Source: Microseira sp041929235
GTDB lineage: Bacteria; Cyanobacteriota; Cyanobacteriia; Cyanobacteriales; Aerosakkonemataceae
DNA length: 64,000 nt
NCBI RefSeq assembly: GCF_041929235.1
Contig: NZ_JBHFNP010000131.1
Span: forward strand, 1-64,000
Direction: 5' to 3'
Shown: one piece after another, positions 26,376-34,757 of the stretch
How positions within the stretch are numbered: position 1 is the first letter of the stretch
How the letters are laid out: each line of letters starts with the position of its first letter
Notes under the pieces: model-generated
Told to the model about the DNA's origin: nothing
Seen by the model: only the letters and a program-made list of their open reading frames with translations
Database searches by the model: none
Translations under genes and position numbers: made by a program

Positions 26376-27020
26376 ATGAAAGAAGCAGTTTGGAGTCATT
26401 ACGGACGATGGGAAGCCGTAATTTTGTGGATAATTCTCTACGGTTTGTTTGTAGCTTTTATACCTTTTTACAAAAAGAGTCAGAAACATCCGACCAGCGT
26501 TTACTTAGCATTTGTCGTCGCTTTTGCTTTGGAAATGTTTGGCATACCGTTCAGCTTGTATGTCGTGACATGGCTATTTGGTTTTACACTTCCTGAAGGG
26601 TTCCTGTGGGGACATACTTTGATTAACCAAATCGGCTTTTGGGGCATGTACATCGGAGTTGCTATATCCTTAATTGGCGCGCTTTTAGTAATTCTGGGAT
26701 GGAAGGAGATTTACAAACATTATTGGAGTAAGGAGGAAGGAAAAGGCAAGCTGGTAACCAAGGGAATCTACTCATATATTCGTCATCCGCAATATACAGG
26801 TTTCCTGCTGATTACCTTGGGAATGATTTTTGAATGGGCAACGATTCCTTTGTTAATTATGTGGCCCATTCTAGCGGCTATATACTATCGTCTTGCTAAG
26901 AAAGAAGAGCGGGATATGGAGAAAGAATTTGGACGCGAATATATCGAGTACAAAAGAAGAACCTCCATGTTCCTACCATTGCGGTGGAAAAACCACAAAA
27001 GAACGCGAGTTCATCCATAG
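26376..27020 (+). CDS. Isoprenylcysteine carboxyl methyltransferase-like membrane protein
   Basis: 214 residues with about four to five hydrophobic segments (about 14-35, 45-65, 88-110, 145-175). The C-terminal signature KGIYSYIRHPQYTGFLLI and EERDMEKEFGREYIEYKRR is typical of the ICMT/phospholipid methyltransferase superfamily, where the His-Pro and Glu-rich parts bind S-adenosylmethionine. The methyl acceptor in bacteria is usually unknown. An optimal AGGAGG precedes ATG 26376 by six bases. Upstream 26178-26375 carries a GGGCAGGCAGGACGCC repeat fragment. The link to the anaerobic cluster is positional only. Confidence 0.82.
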   Translation: MKEAVWSHYGRWEAVILWIILYGLFVAFIPFYKKSQKHPTSVYLAFVVAFALEMFGIPFSLYVVTWLFGFTLPEGFLWGHTLINQIGFWGMYIGVAISLIGALLVILGWKEIYKHYWSKEEGKGKLVTKGIYSYIRHPQYTGFLLITLGMIFEWATIPLLIMWPILAAIYYRLAKKEERDMEKEFGREYIEYKRRTSMFLPLRWKNHKRTRVHP

Positions 27021-27065
27021 CAAGATACGAGTTATATCAAGTTTGGTTACATCGGTAGCTGCACG

Positions 27066-27128
27066 TCGGGGCGGGTTTAACGAAATATCTCGTGCCCTCC
27101 ACAGAATGGTTGGTAAAACCCGCCCCTA
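27066..27128. repeat. Interspersed hairpin of the GGGGCGGGTTTA family
   Basis: GGGGCGGGTTTA (27068-27079) pairs with TAAAACCCGCCCC (27114-27126) around ACGAAATATCTCGTG. A near-identical full copy lies at 53159-53222 and partial copies at about 42261-42280, 53131-53145 and 55646-55668. Noncoding. Confidence 0.88.
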
Positions 27129-27183
27129 CTATACACAACCTTTGCAGTACAGGATATTAATGTAGAACGAAGGAGAAACGAAT

Positions 27184-28200
27184 ATGGATTTAACGACTAC
27201 TTACATGGGATTGACGCTGCGATCGCCTCTAGTCCCCTCCGCCGCAGCACCTTTAACAGAAAATGTTGCTAATGTCAAGCGGATGGAAGATGCGGGTGCA
27301 GGGGCAATTGTTTTGCATTCCTTATTTGAGGAACAAATCCGGCAAGAACGCTACGAATTGCACCATCATTTAACTTACGGCACCGAAAGTTTTGCCGAAG
27401 CCCTCACTTATTTTCCCGAACCAGAAATCTTTCACGTGGGCGTAGAAGAATACCTCAATCACATCCGCATGGCTAAACAAATGGTAGATATTCCTATCAT
27501 TGCTAGCCTCAACGGTTCCACCGTCGGCGGCTGGATCGACTACGCCCAACAAATCGAACAAGCAGGCGCAGATGCACTGGAATTAAATATTTATTATGTC
27601 CCCACTGACATGTCAATGACCGGCTACGAGGTCGAACAAAACTATATCGATATCCTTCGTGCTGTTAAGACGGCGGTGAAAATTCCAGTGGCGGTGAAGC
27701 TTAGCCCTTTCTTCAGCAATATGGCAAATATGGCTAAAAGATTGACAGAAGCTGGGGCGAATGGGCTGGTACTATTTAATCGGTTCTATCAACCAGATAT
27801 CAATCTAGAAATGCTGGAGGTTGAACCCAATGTTTTGTTAAGTACTCCTCAAGCAATGCGCCTCCCAATGCGCTGGATTGCAATTCTCTACGGTCGCATT
27901 AATGTTAGCTTAGCGGCTACTAGCGGCATCCACAAAGCACCGGATGTGCTGAAAATGCTGATGGCAGGTGCGAGCGTTACCATGCTTTGTTCCGTCCTGC
28001 TGCGCCACGGTATCGAACACATGCGAGTTATCGAGCAAGAAATGCGCGAATGGATGGAAAAACACGAATACGAATCTGTCAAGCAAATGCAGGGTAGCAT
28101 GAGTCAGCAAAACTGCCCCGACAAGAGTGCTTTTGAACGGGTGCAGTACATGCGAGCGATTCAAAGTTATAAACCCGAATCGGTAATGGTTAATGGCTAA
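27184..28200 (+). CDS. Dihydroorotate-dehydrogenase-like flavoprotein
   Basis: 338 residues, (beta/alpha)8 barrel of the dihydroorotate dehydrogenase family. Motifs: MGLTLRSPLVPSAAAPLTEN at the start, IIASLNGSTVGGW, ALELNIYY, IPVAVKLSPFFSNM, and LAATSGIHKAPDVLKMLMAGA as the FMN phosphate end. The lysine of KLSP is kept, but the sequence diverges from ordinary PyrD, and it belongs to a cyanobacterial DHOD-like group whose substrate is unknown to me. The position between nifJ and pfk genes suggests a redox role in anoxic carbon metabolism, not pyrimidine synthesis. AGGAGAAACG precedes ATG 27184. The stop lies in the start of a heptamer repeat tract. Confidence 0.85.
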   Translation: MDLTTTYMGLTLRSPLVPSAAAPLTENVANVKRMEDAGAGAIVLHSLFEEQIRQERYELHHHLTYGTESFAEALTYFPEPEIFHVGVEEYLNHIRMAKQMVDIPIIASLNGSTVGGWIDYAQQIEQAGADALELNIYYVPTDMSMTGYEVEQNYIDILRAVKTAVKIPVAVKLSPFFSNMANMAKRLTEAGANGLVLFNRFYQPDINLEMLEVEPNVLLSTPQAMRLPMRWIAILYGRINVSLAATSGIHKAPDVLKMLMAGASVTMLCSVLLRHGIEHMRVIEQEMREWMEKHEYESVKQMQGSMSQQNCPDKSAFERVQYMRAIQSYKPESVMVNG

Positions 28201-28400
28201 TGGCTAATGGTTAATGGCTGGCTAATAGCTAATGGCTAATGGCTAATAGCTAATGGCTAATGGCTAATGGCTAATGGTTAATGGCTAATGGCTAATGGCT
28301 AATGGCTAATGGCTAATTTTAGATTTTACATAGCAGATCTGAAATCAGCAATTAGCAATTAGCAATTACCAATTAGCAATTACCAATTACCAATCATCAA
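28191..28400. repeat. Heptamer tandem repeats (TGGCTAA and inverse)
   Basis: About 15 units of TAATGGC/TAATGGT/TAATAGC run from the end of the previous gene to 28316, followed after a 30-bp AT-rich gap by inverse units TTAGCAA / TTACCAA to about 28400. Typical short tandemly repeated repetitive sequence of cyanobacteria, able to fold into one large hairpin. It includes the last codons (VMVNG) and stop of the preceding gene. Confidence 0.9.
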
Positions 28401-28419
28401 TCACCAATCACCTAAACAT

Positions 28420-29502
28420 ATGAAACCGCAAAAACGGATTGGCATTCTCACTAGCGGCGGGGACTGTCCCGGACTCAACTTTGTGATTCGTGCTGTGGTT
28501 AGACACGCGACGCTGACCTATGATTGGGAAGTTGTGGGCATTCCTTACGCTACGCAAGGACTCCTGGAAGGCAAGACGATGCTGTTGAATTGCCACGGTT
28601 TAGATCTGCACGGTATCGATCCTTTGCTGAGTCTGGGCGGCACTATTTTGGGCAGTATCAATAAAGGAGATACGTTAGCGCAAGCGAGCCAAATTCTTGC
28701 TAGTTACGAGAAGTTAGGATTAGATGCCTTGATTGCGGTGGGTGGCGATGGTAGCTTGATGATTCTTCACGAGTTAGCTTTGCAGGGCAATTGGAATTTG
28801 GTCGCAATTCCCAAGACAATTGATAACGACGTGGCACAAACTGTTTGGTCGGTCGGGTTTGATAGCGCGGTAAATACGGTTGTTGATGCGCTTAACCGCC
28901 TAATTTATACCGCTGCCAGTCACGATCGCGTGATGATTGTAGAAGTGATGGGACGCACGGCGGGACATTTGGCGCTTCATTCTGGCATTGCGGGGGGTGC
29001 AGATTGTATTATCCTTCCCGAAATTCCCTATTCGATTCAAGGGATTTGCAACCATCTGGCGGAACTACGCAATCGCTGGGGACACCGTTTTGCGATCGTT
29101 GTCGTTGCGGAAGGCGCTAAAGTAGCAATCGATACCAAGGATTGCGAAAACGTTTGCCAACCCAATCAAAAGCCAACCTGCGGCATGGGACAATATATCG
29201 CCGATCAAATTATTCGCTGCACTAACAATCAAATTGACGTGCGAACTTCCGTTTTGGGGCATATCCAACGGGGCGGTCTTCCCTCTGCTTTAGACCGCTT
29301 GTTGGCGACAACTTTTGGCAAAGTTGCCGTGGACATGGTGGCGCAAGAAAAATACAACTGCATTGTTACTTGGCAAAATGGACAAGTCGTGCCAATGCCG
29401 ATCGAAGAAGTATTGCAACACAGTCCGTCAGGTGTAGATCCTAACGGGTATTTAGTTCAAACCGCTCGCTCTTTGGGTGTCTATTTGGGCGATAGTCAAT
29501 AG
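28420..29502 (+). CDS. pfkA: 6-phosphofructokinase
   Basis: 360 residues. Converts fructose 6-phosphate to the 1,6-bisphosphate in glycolysis. N-terminal GILTSGGDCPGLN, nucleotide loop GGDGS (the Gly typical of ATP use, where PPi enzymes have Asp), active site PKTIDND, and VMGRTAGHLALHSGIAGGAD and LGHIQRGG substrate motifs. Lys in PKTIDND together with GGDGS marks the mixed group of bacterial phosphofructokinases found in cyanobacteria and actinobacteria. Length is normal. It closes the anaerobic block, where glycogen catabolism would supply pyruvate for the nifJ enzyme. ATG at 28420 follows the repeat tract closely and has no strong ribosome site. Confidence 0.93.
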   Translation: MKPQKRIGILTSGGDCPGLNFVIRAVVRHATLTYDWEVVGIPYATQGLLEGKTMLLNCHGLDLHGIDPLLSLGGTILGSINKGDTLAQASQILASYEKLGLDALIAVGGDGSLMILHELALQGNWNLVAIPKTIDNDVAQTVWSVGFDSAVNTVVDALNRLIYTAASHDRVMIVEVMGRTAGHLALHSGIAGGADCIILPEIPYSIQGICNHLAELRNRWGHRFAIVVVAEGAKVAIDTKDCENVCQPNQKPTCGMGQYIADQIIRCTNNQIDVRTSVLGHIQRGGLPSALDRLLATTFGKVAVDMVAQEKYNCIVTWQNGQVVPMPIEEVLQHSPSGVDPNGYLVQTARSLGVYLGDSQ

Positions 29503-29949
29503 ACCTCTGGCAACAATACCTGGGGCGGGCAATACGTCCCACCCCACAAGAGTTTTTTTGAATTGAAACGTTTAAGAAACCGGGTTTTTTTAACAAACAA
29601 CACTTACGCAAAGAAACAAAGGGCGATCCGAGAAATCCTTGGGCAAGGCAATCATAGATCGACGCAGAAACCCGGTTGATTTTCTCGTCGTGCGTCAGTC
29701 GTGACAGATGTTTAACGATTGACGACAATGCTACAATCACCGAAAGCACCTTTTGGTGTCATGACCCTCAAAACTTAGCTTTCGCTCAGACTGGCTATCT
29801 GTCGGGTGGATGCGCTAGTTGTCCCCTTTTGTCCATGGTTTGGTTGATAGCTGTACCCTTTCTATCTGGTATGATAAAACTTCACTCAACTTATTATAAC
29901 CATTGCTAGCCAATTGTGGTAAATTATTCACAAGTTGTCGGTGTTGGTA
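29503..29949. other. Intergenic region with interspersed repeats and IS left flank
   Basis: 29522-29559 is a copy of the GGGCGGGCAATACGTCCCACC/CACAAGAG repeat. 29578-29587 (AACCGGGTTT) pairs with 29668-29677 (AAACCCGGTT), enclosing AACAAAGGGCGATCC, a motif also found near 46.58 kb. 29725-29949 leads into the decayed tnpB and is AT-rich near its end; it may include the left end of that element. No gene seen. Confidence 0.65.
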
Positions 29950-30363
29950 ATGCAGCTAGTCGAAAAGCATATTATCTCTAGTCACCACTGGCTTTATCAA
30001 CAGCTAGACAATTTATGCTTTATCTCCAAAAATCTATTCAATTACGCTAATTATTTAATTAGACAAAAGTTTATTAATTCAGGAGAATACCTAGATTATT
30101 ATCAAGTTCAAAAACTTTGCCAAGGCACACCGGATTATGCCGCACTGCCAGCTCTAGTGAGTCAGCAAACTTTATTAAGACTACAGGAAAGCTGGAAATC
30201 GTTCTTGGCAGCAACTACAGCATACAACGAGCAAAAAGAAAAGTTTTTTGCTCCCCCGAAACTGCGCCAATATTATCCGCAAAGTATTCCCCAACGCTTT
30301 TACAGAGGGGATACAGGGCGTTGTAGTACGTCCAGTCAGGGTTACTCCTTACAAAATGGTTAG
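29950..30363 (+). pseudogene. Decayed TnpB (IS200/IS605 family), N-terminal fragment
   Basis: From ATG 29950 the frame reads MQLVEKHIISSHHWLYQQLD, then LCFISKNLFNYANYLIRQ and SQQTLLRLQESWKSFLAA, the N-terminal recognition part of a TnpB nuclease. About residue 105 onward the match ends and the frame runs into unrelated sequence with a stop at 30363. RuvC motifs and zinc finger are missing, so it cannot be active. A short stretch in another frame (VRPVRVTPYK) just before the end may be a further TnpB scrap. No TnpA is present. The intact tnpB at 42.9 kb belongs to a different branch. Confidence 0.8.
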
Positions 30364-30445
30364 ATTAGGCTAATCGAATAAATGTCTATCAAACCTGTAA
30401 TTATGTGAGACTCTAAACATACCATATTACTCGGGGAATTAATTT

Positions 30446-30787
30446 GTGGAAATCACAACCGGCGAATACAGCATCTACTACGATCCAGAAACTGCAACCG
30501 TTTTCTTTCGAGGGATGCTGCGGTTAAACGGTATAGAAGAATACCAGCCAGTCATAGATCTGCTGAATAAGATTGCGGAACAGACCTCAGCATTTACCCT
30601 GGATCTGCGGCAACTAGAATTTCTCAACAGTTCCGGTATCAGTATGCTGTCGATGTTTGCGATCCAAATGCGTCAGAAACCGAACGTGCAGCTGACCTTG
30701 CTAGGAGCGAGCAGAATTTCTTGGCAGATGCGAAGTCTCAGGAATCTACAGCGACTAATGCCGAGTTTGCAGTTAGAGTTTGCTTGA
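30446..30787 (+). CDS. STAS-like / SpoIIAA-type regulatory protein
   Basis: 113 residues from a GTG with GGGG upstream. Beta strands and helices include TVFFRGMLRLNG, FTLDLRQLEFLNSSGISMLS and VQLTLLGASRISWQMRSL. The NSSGISML turn is where STAS-domain anti-sigma antagonists carry the phosphorylated serine. Probably a partner-switching or protein-interaction component, possibly for the hybrid kinase 300 bp downstream. The TGA stop coincides with the first bases of an IS-end-like sequence (TTGACACTCCCCG), so the native C-terminus could have been altered by insertion. Exact family uncertain. Confidence 0.6.
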   Translation: MEITTGEYSIYYDPETATVFFRGMLRLNGIEEYQPVIDLLNKIAEQTSAFTLDLRQLEFLNSSGISMLSMFAIQMRQKPNVQLTLLGASRISWQMRSLRNLQRLMPSLQLEFA

Positions 30788-31000
30788 CACTCCCCGCGCC
30801 TATTGGTACGGGGATTCTTAAGACATTGCGGTCTTAATATCCTGAGAACTCAGGAAACCTTAGCGCCATCCTTATACCTAAAGGCAGTCTGCTATCCTAA
30901 TCTGGCAACGGGATCCTCGGTCGTCAACTTTCCCCCAGTCCAGGGGTAGGTTTTAACGTCTTGTACTGACGAAACCTTTTTTAGCACAGTTGCGCTTTGA
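30783..31000. mobile_element. Probable IS200/IS605-type end remnant
   Basis: TTGACACTCCCCGCGCC pairs imperfectly with TACGGGGATTCTTAAGAC, a stem of the kind found at the ends of cyanobacterial tnpB elements. Further folds follow: AAGAC-ATTGC-GTCTT and CCTGAG-AA-CTCAGG. No coding remnant follows. It probably derives from a tnpB element end, perhaps related to the fragment at 29950. The rest of the 300 bp before the kinase gene (to 31085) shows no clear feature. Confidence 0.5.
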
Positions 31001-31085
31001 CTGGACTTAAAAGTCCGGCAAGCGGTACATCGGGCGCGTAAACGACGGGGGTTTTGCGCTTCTGGTCATGGTTGATAATTAAAGC

Positions 31086-34000
31086 ATGGCGGACACTAAC
31101 TGGAACACCGATGAGCGGCAACAACTTCTAGCAGAGATCGCGCGTCTGCGACTGGAAAATGCGCGCTTCTTGCGGGAAAACAGCGATCTTCAGATGACGC
31201 TGTTAACCACCGCAGAACATGGAGATGCGATCGAAGCGCAGTTGTTCGACGCCAACGAGAAACTGCGCGCAGAAATCGCCCAACGCCAGCTAGCTCAGGC
31301 AGCGTTGCAGCAGATTCTGGAAACAGTTTCCAGAGACAAGGCAGACTTGGAACTAATCTTGCAAACGACCACCCAGCACGGCGATTTTATCGAGTACGAG
31401 CTTTACACCCAAGCAGTCGAGTCGGTGCGCCAGAGCGAGGACTTGCTGCGAGCGATCGCCGAATCAACTCCGGTGCTGATGTTCTTGACACAACGGCAAG
31501 ATGGTGTTATAACCTACGCCAACTCAACCGCGAGCCAGCAACTCGGCATTGAAGCCAGTGGGATACTTGGTCACTATCTGCGAGAATTCTACGCCAATCC
31601 CGCCGAAGAGGAGAACTTGTTGCGCCTGTTAGAACAGCAGGGATACGTGCGAGACTACGAACTTCAGATAAATTGCGCTTCGGGTAGGAAGATCTGGGTT
31701 TCCGCTTCGATTCATCCATTGCCCCTCGATGGGCGCCATACGCTGTTAACGACGTTATACGATATCAGCGATCGCAAGCAAGCACAAGAAATTCTCACCG
31801 GATACACTCAGGAATTAGAACGCCAGGTAGAACACCGCACCGCCGAGTTGCGTTCTGCTACCGAACGACTCGAATATCTCCTCTCATCGAGTGCGGCGGT
31901 GATTTATTGCTGCAAAGCGACCCCAGATTTCGGCACGACTTTTATCAGCCAGAATGTCAGCCAATTGGTGGGTTACGAGGCGCGCGAATTAATCGCAGAT
32001 TCTGGCTTCTGGTATCGCCAGATTCACCCGGAAGATGTGGAGCGCATTAAAGAAGAATTAACAACGCAACTATTTTCACAAGGTTTTCACACCGGCGAAT
32101 ATCGATTTCGACACCAAAACGGAACTTACCACTGGATGAGCGATCGCATTAGGTTAATCCGCGACGCTGATGGGTCACCGATTGAATGTATTGGTTGCTT
32201 GATCGATATCACCGAGCGCAAACACGCAGAGGAAGCTTTGCAAGAAAGCTTGCAACGGGAAAAAGCGCTTTCCACCGCGATCGAAAAAATGCGCCAAACC
32301 TTGGACATCGAAACAATATTTGCCACCACAACGGAAGAATTGCGTCAAGCGATTAAATGCGATCGCGTCTTACTCTATCGATTCAATCCAGACTGGAGCG
32401 GTGAGTTTGTCGCCGAGTCGGTTAGTCAGAAATGGCCTTCGCTGTTGCAGCGCTCTAACCGGGCGAGCTTAAATAATGCTATATCACACAAAGATTGCGT
32501 CGTCAAAAACTTAAGTAATACGAATTCGCTCCAGGATACTTATTTGCAAAAAACTCAAGGAGGAGCCTACAGTCAAGGAATTCATTACCTGGCAGTTCCA
32601 GATATTTATCAAGCAGGATTCAAACCTTGTTATGTCCAACTTTTAGAGCGATTGCAAGCCAGATCCTACATCACGGTTCCCATCTTTTGTGGCGATAAAC
32701 TTTGGGGATTGCTCGCAACTTATCAAAATCAAAAGCCCCGTCAATGGAAAGAAACAGAAATTAATGTGGTCGTCCACTTCGGCAATCAACTAGGAGTGGC
32801 CCTGCAGCAGGCAGAATTACTCGCCAAAACCAGACAGCAATCAGAAGCCTTACAACAAGCTGTATTAGCCGCCGATACCGCCAATCGTTCTAAAAGCGAA
32901 TTTCTCGCCAATATGAGTCACGAATTGAGAACCCCGCTCAATGCTATTCTCGGCTTTAGCCAAATAATGAATCGGGATAAATCTCTATCTTTAGAAAATC
33001 AGAAAAACTTAGCTATTATCAATCGCGCTGGCGAACATTTACTTGGATTAATCGACGATATTTTAGAAGTTTCCAAAATCGAAGCAGGCCGAGTCACCTT
33101 CAATGAAACCAGCTTTGACTTGTTCCAACTGCTAGATAATTTATATAAAATGTTGCAAATAAGAGCTGATTCCAAAGGCTTGCAACTGCTTTTTGAATAT
33201 AGCTCCAACATTCCTAGGTATGTGCGAACTGATGAAGGAAAATTACGTCAAGTTTTGCTCAACCTTCTGGGAAATGCCATCAAATTTACATCTTATGGCG
33301 GCGTGACATTGCGCGTCAAATCAGAATTGGGTAATCGGTCATTGGTAATGGAAAATGGACAAGAATCACCCATTACCCATGACCCTCGTTCCCAGGATCT
33401 GCCAGGGAACGAAAATGTACAAGAATCACCAATTACCAATTACCAATTACCAATTACCAATTACCGCTTATGTTTTGAAGTTGAAGACACTGGCTCCGGC
33501 ATTGCTGCTGAAGAAATTCACCTGTTATTTGAACCATTCGGACAAACAGCAACGGGGAGAAAATCTGGGCAAGGAACGGGTTTAGGTTTACCAATTAGCC
33601 AAAAATACGTACACTTAATGGGGGGAAACATTAAAGTCAGCAGTACCCCAGGCAAAGGAAGCTTATTCGCCTTTGATATTACAATCAGTTTAGCTGACAC
33701 GGCGCTTGTGCAAAAAAATCGGTCACAACAAAAAGTCCTTCGTTTATCCAACAACCAACCAGAATATCGCATTTTAGTCGTTGATGATGTTTGGGAAAGC
33801 CGGATTTTGTTAGTAAAATTACTAACATCAATCGGCTTTTCTGTGTGCGAAGCCGAAAACGGTCAAGAGGCAATAGAAACCTGGGAAAATTGGCAACCTC
33901 ATTTAATCTTAATGGATATACGGATGCCGGTAATAGATGGTTACGAAGCAACTAGACAAATTAGAAATCAGGAGCAAAAACGACAGGAAGGCTCGTCAAT

Positions 34001-34445
34001 TACCAATGACCAACCAACTATAATTTTTGCTTTAACGGCTAGTGCTTTTGAGGAACAGCGACAAAAAATTTTATTAGCGGGGTGCGATGATTTTATTGGC
34101 AAGCCACTGCAAACGGAAATCTTCCTTGAAAAAATTAGACAATATCTCAACGTTAAATATGATTACGAACAACAAACCAGCGGCACAGAAGCTCAAACTA
34201 AGAAAGTAGGCAAATTTTTATCCGAAGCGGATTATCAGGGTCGCTTATCTCAAATGCCACCCGCATGGGTCAAAAAAGTTTATGAGGCTGCATCTGAATG
34301 CTGCGACGATGTTATTTTGGAGTTGATTGAGGAAATCCCAGCCGAACAGGCAGCTTTAGCAAATGCTCTGACGGATTTAATCGAAAACTTCCAGTTTAAA
34401 AAAATTATCCAATTGACTAAAAACTTGGCGGTTAAATCGCAATAA
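31086..34445 (+). CDS. PAS-GAF hybrid histidine kinase with cyanobacteriochrome-like GAF
   Basis: 1119 residues, soluble. N-terminal coiled coil (about 1-110, with two similar TTxxHGDxIExxL blocks), PAS about 120-240, PAS about 255-385, GAF about 405-590, HisKA His612 in SHELRTP, ATPase domain about 640-880 with intact N-box NLLGNAIKFT, receiver about 893-1020 (Asp in LILMDIRMP), C-terminal module about 1050-1119. The GAF has DTYLQKTQGGAYSQG, DIYQAGFKPCYVQLLERLQA and ITVPIF; Cys515 is at the bilin-attachment position of cyanobacteriochromes, with Tyr instead of the usual His after it. The ATPase domain carries an in-frame repeat insertion (33331-33466). Probably a light- or redox-responsive phosphorelay kinase. 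Confidence 0.88.
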   Translation: MADTNWNTDERQQLLAEIARLRLENARFLRENSDLQMTLLTTAEHGDAIEAQLFDANEKLRAEIAQRQLAQAALQQILETVSRDKADLELILQTTTQHGDFIEYELYTQAVESVRQSEDLLRAIAESTPVLMFLTQRQDGVITYANSTASQQLGIEASGILGHYLREFYANPAEEENLLRLLEQQGYVRDYELQINCASGRKIWVSASIHPLPLDGRHTLLTTLYDISDRKQAQEILTGYTQELERQVEHRTAELRSATERLEYLLSSSAAVIYCCKATPDFGTTFISQNVSQLVGYEARELIADSGFWYRQIHPEDVERIKEELTTQLFSQGFHTGEYRFRHQNGTYHWMSDRIRLIRDADGSPIECIGCLIDITERKHAEEALQESLQREKALSTAIEKMRQTLDIETIFATTTEELRQAIKCDRVLLYRFNPDWSGEFVAESVSQKWPSLLQRSNRASLNNAISHKDCVVKNLSNTNSLQDTYLQKTQGGAYSQGIHYLAVPDIYQAGFKPCYVQLLERLQARSYITVPIFCGDKLWGLLATYQNQKPRQWKETEINVVVHFGNQLGVALQQAELLAKTRQQSEALQQAVLAADTANRSKSEFLANMSHELRTPLNAILGFSQIMNRDKSLSLENQKNLAIINRAGEHLLGLIDDILEVSKIEAGRVTFNETSFDLFQLLDNLYKMLQIRADSKGLQLLFEYSSNIPRYVRTDEGKLRQVLLNLLGNAIKFTSYGGVTLRVKSELGNRSLVMENGQESPITHDPRSQDLPGNENVQESPITNYQLPITNYRLCFEVEDTGSGIAAEEIHLLFEPFGQTATGRKSGQGTGLGLPISQKYVHLMGGNIKVSSTPGKGSLFAFDITISLADTALVQKNRSQQKVLRLSNNQPEYRILVVDDVWESRILLVKLLTSIGFSVCEAENGQEAIETWENWQPHLILMDIRMPVIDGYEATRQIRNQEQKRQEGSSITNDQPTIIFALTASAFEEQRQKILLAGCDDFIGKPLQTEIFLEKIRQYLNVKYDYEQQTSGTEAQTKKVGKFLSEADYQGRLSQMPPAWVKKVYEAASECCDDVILELIEEIPAEQAALANALTDLIENFQFKKIIQLTKNLAVKSQ
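33331..33466. repeat. Interspersed repeats inserted in frame within an ATPase domain
   Basis: Contains ATTGGTAATGG, a CTCGTTCCC / GGGAACGA hairpin and five AATTACC heptamers, all elsewhere intergenic in this window. Read as protein it gives about 45 low-complexity residues (ending SPITNYQLPITNY) between the strand VTLRVKSE and the G1-box strand FEVEDTGSG. Frame is kept on both sides. Confidence 0.85.
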
Positions 34446-34757
34446 AATTAGGTAATTGCTAATGGCTAATGGCTAATTGCTAATTGCCCCTACAGGTCGT
34501 AATTCCGATGCCACCGTCAACGATATTACACTGCGTTAAGGCATCATACATATAGAGATGTTGCGTAATATCATTTCCTCTTGCAACGGTTGTGTAACTG
34601 CTAATAGCTAATCGCTAATCGCTGCTCTTGGAGGCAATTGACAAGCGAGCAATTAGCAATTAGCCATTAGCCATCTATACACTACCGATCTCTCGCGGAC
34701 ATGATATAAGTCCTGTCACCAATTAACAATTAGCAATTAGCAATTAGCAATTACCAA
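34446..34757. other. Intergenic region between convergent kinase genes
   Basis: Lies between the stops of the plus-strand and minus-strand kinases. It holds TTGCTAATGGC heptamers (34455-34485), a CCCCTACAGGT fragment, the 140-bp MITE-like copy (34568-34707) and another heptamer run (34722-34760). No gene or clear terminator beyond the foldable repeats. Confidence 0.75.
34568..34707 (-). mobile_element. 140-bp MITE-like element, copy 1
   Basis: Ends ATATCATTTCC (34568-34578) and GGACATGATAT (34697-34707), near-perfect terminal inverted repeats. The interior holds CAACGGTTGTGTAACTGC, heptamers, GCTCTTGGAGGCAATTGAC and CACTACCGATCTCTCGC. The same 140-bp sequence occurs in reverse complement at 46395-46534. 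No coding capacity. Confidence 0.85.
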
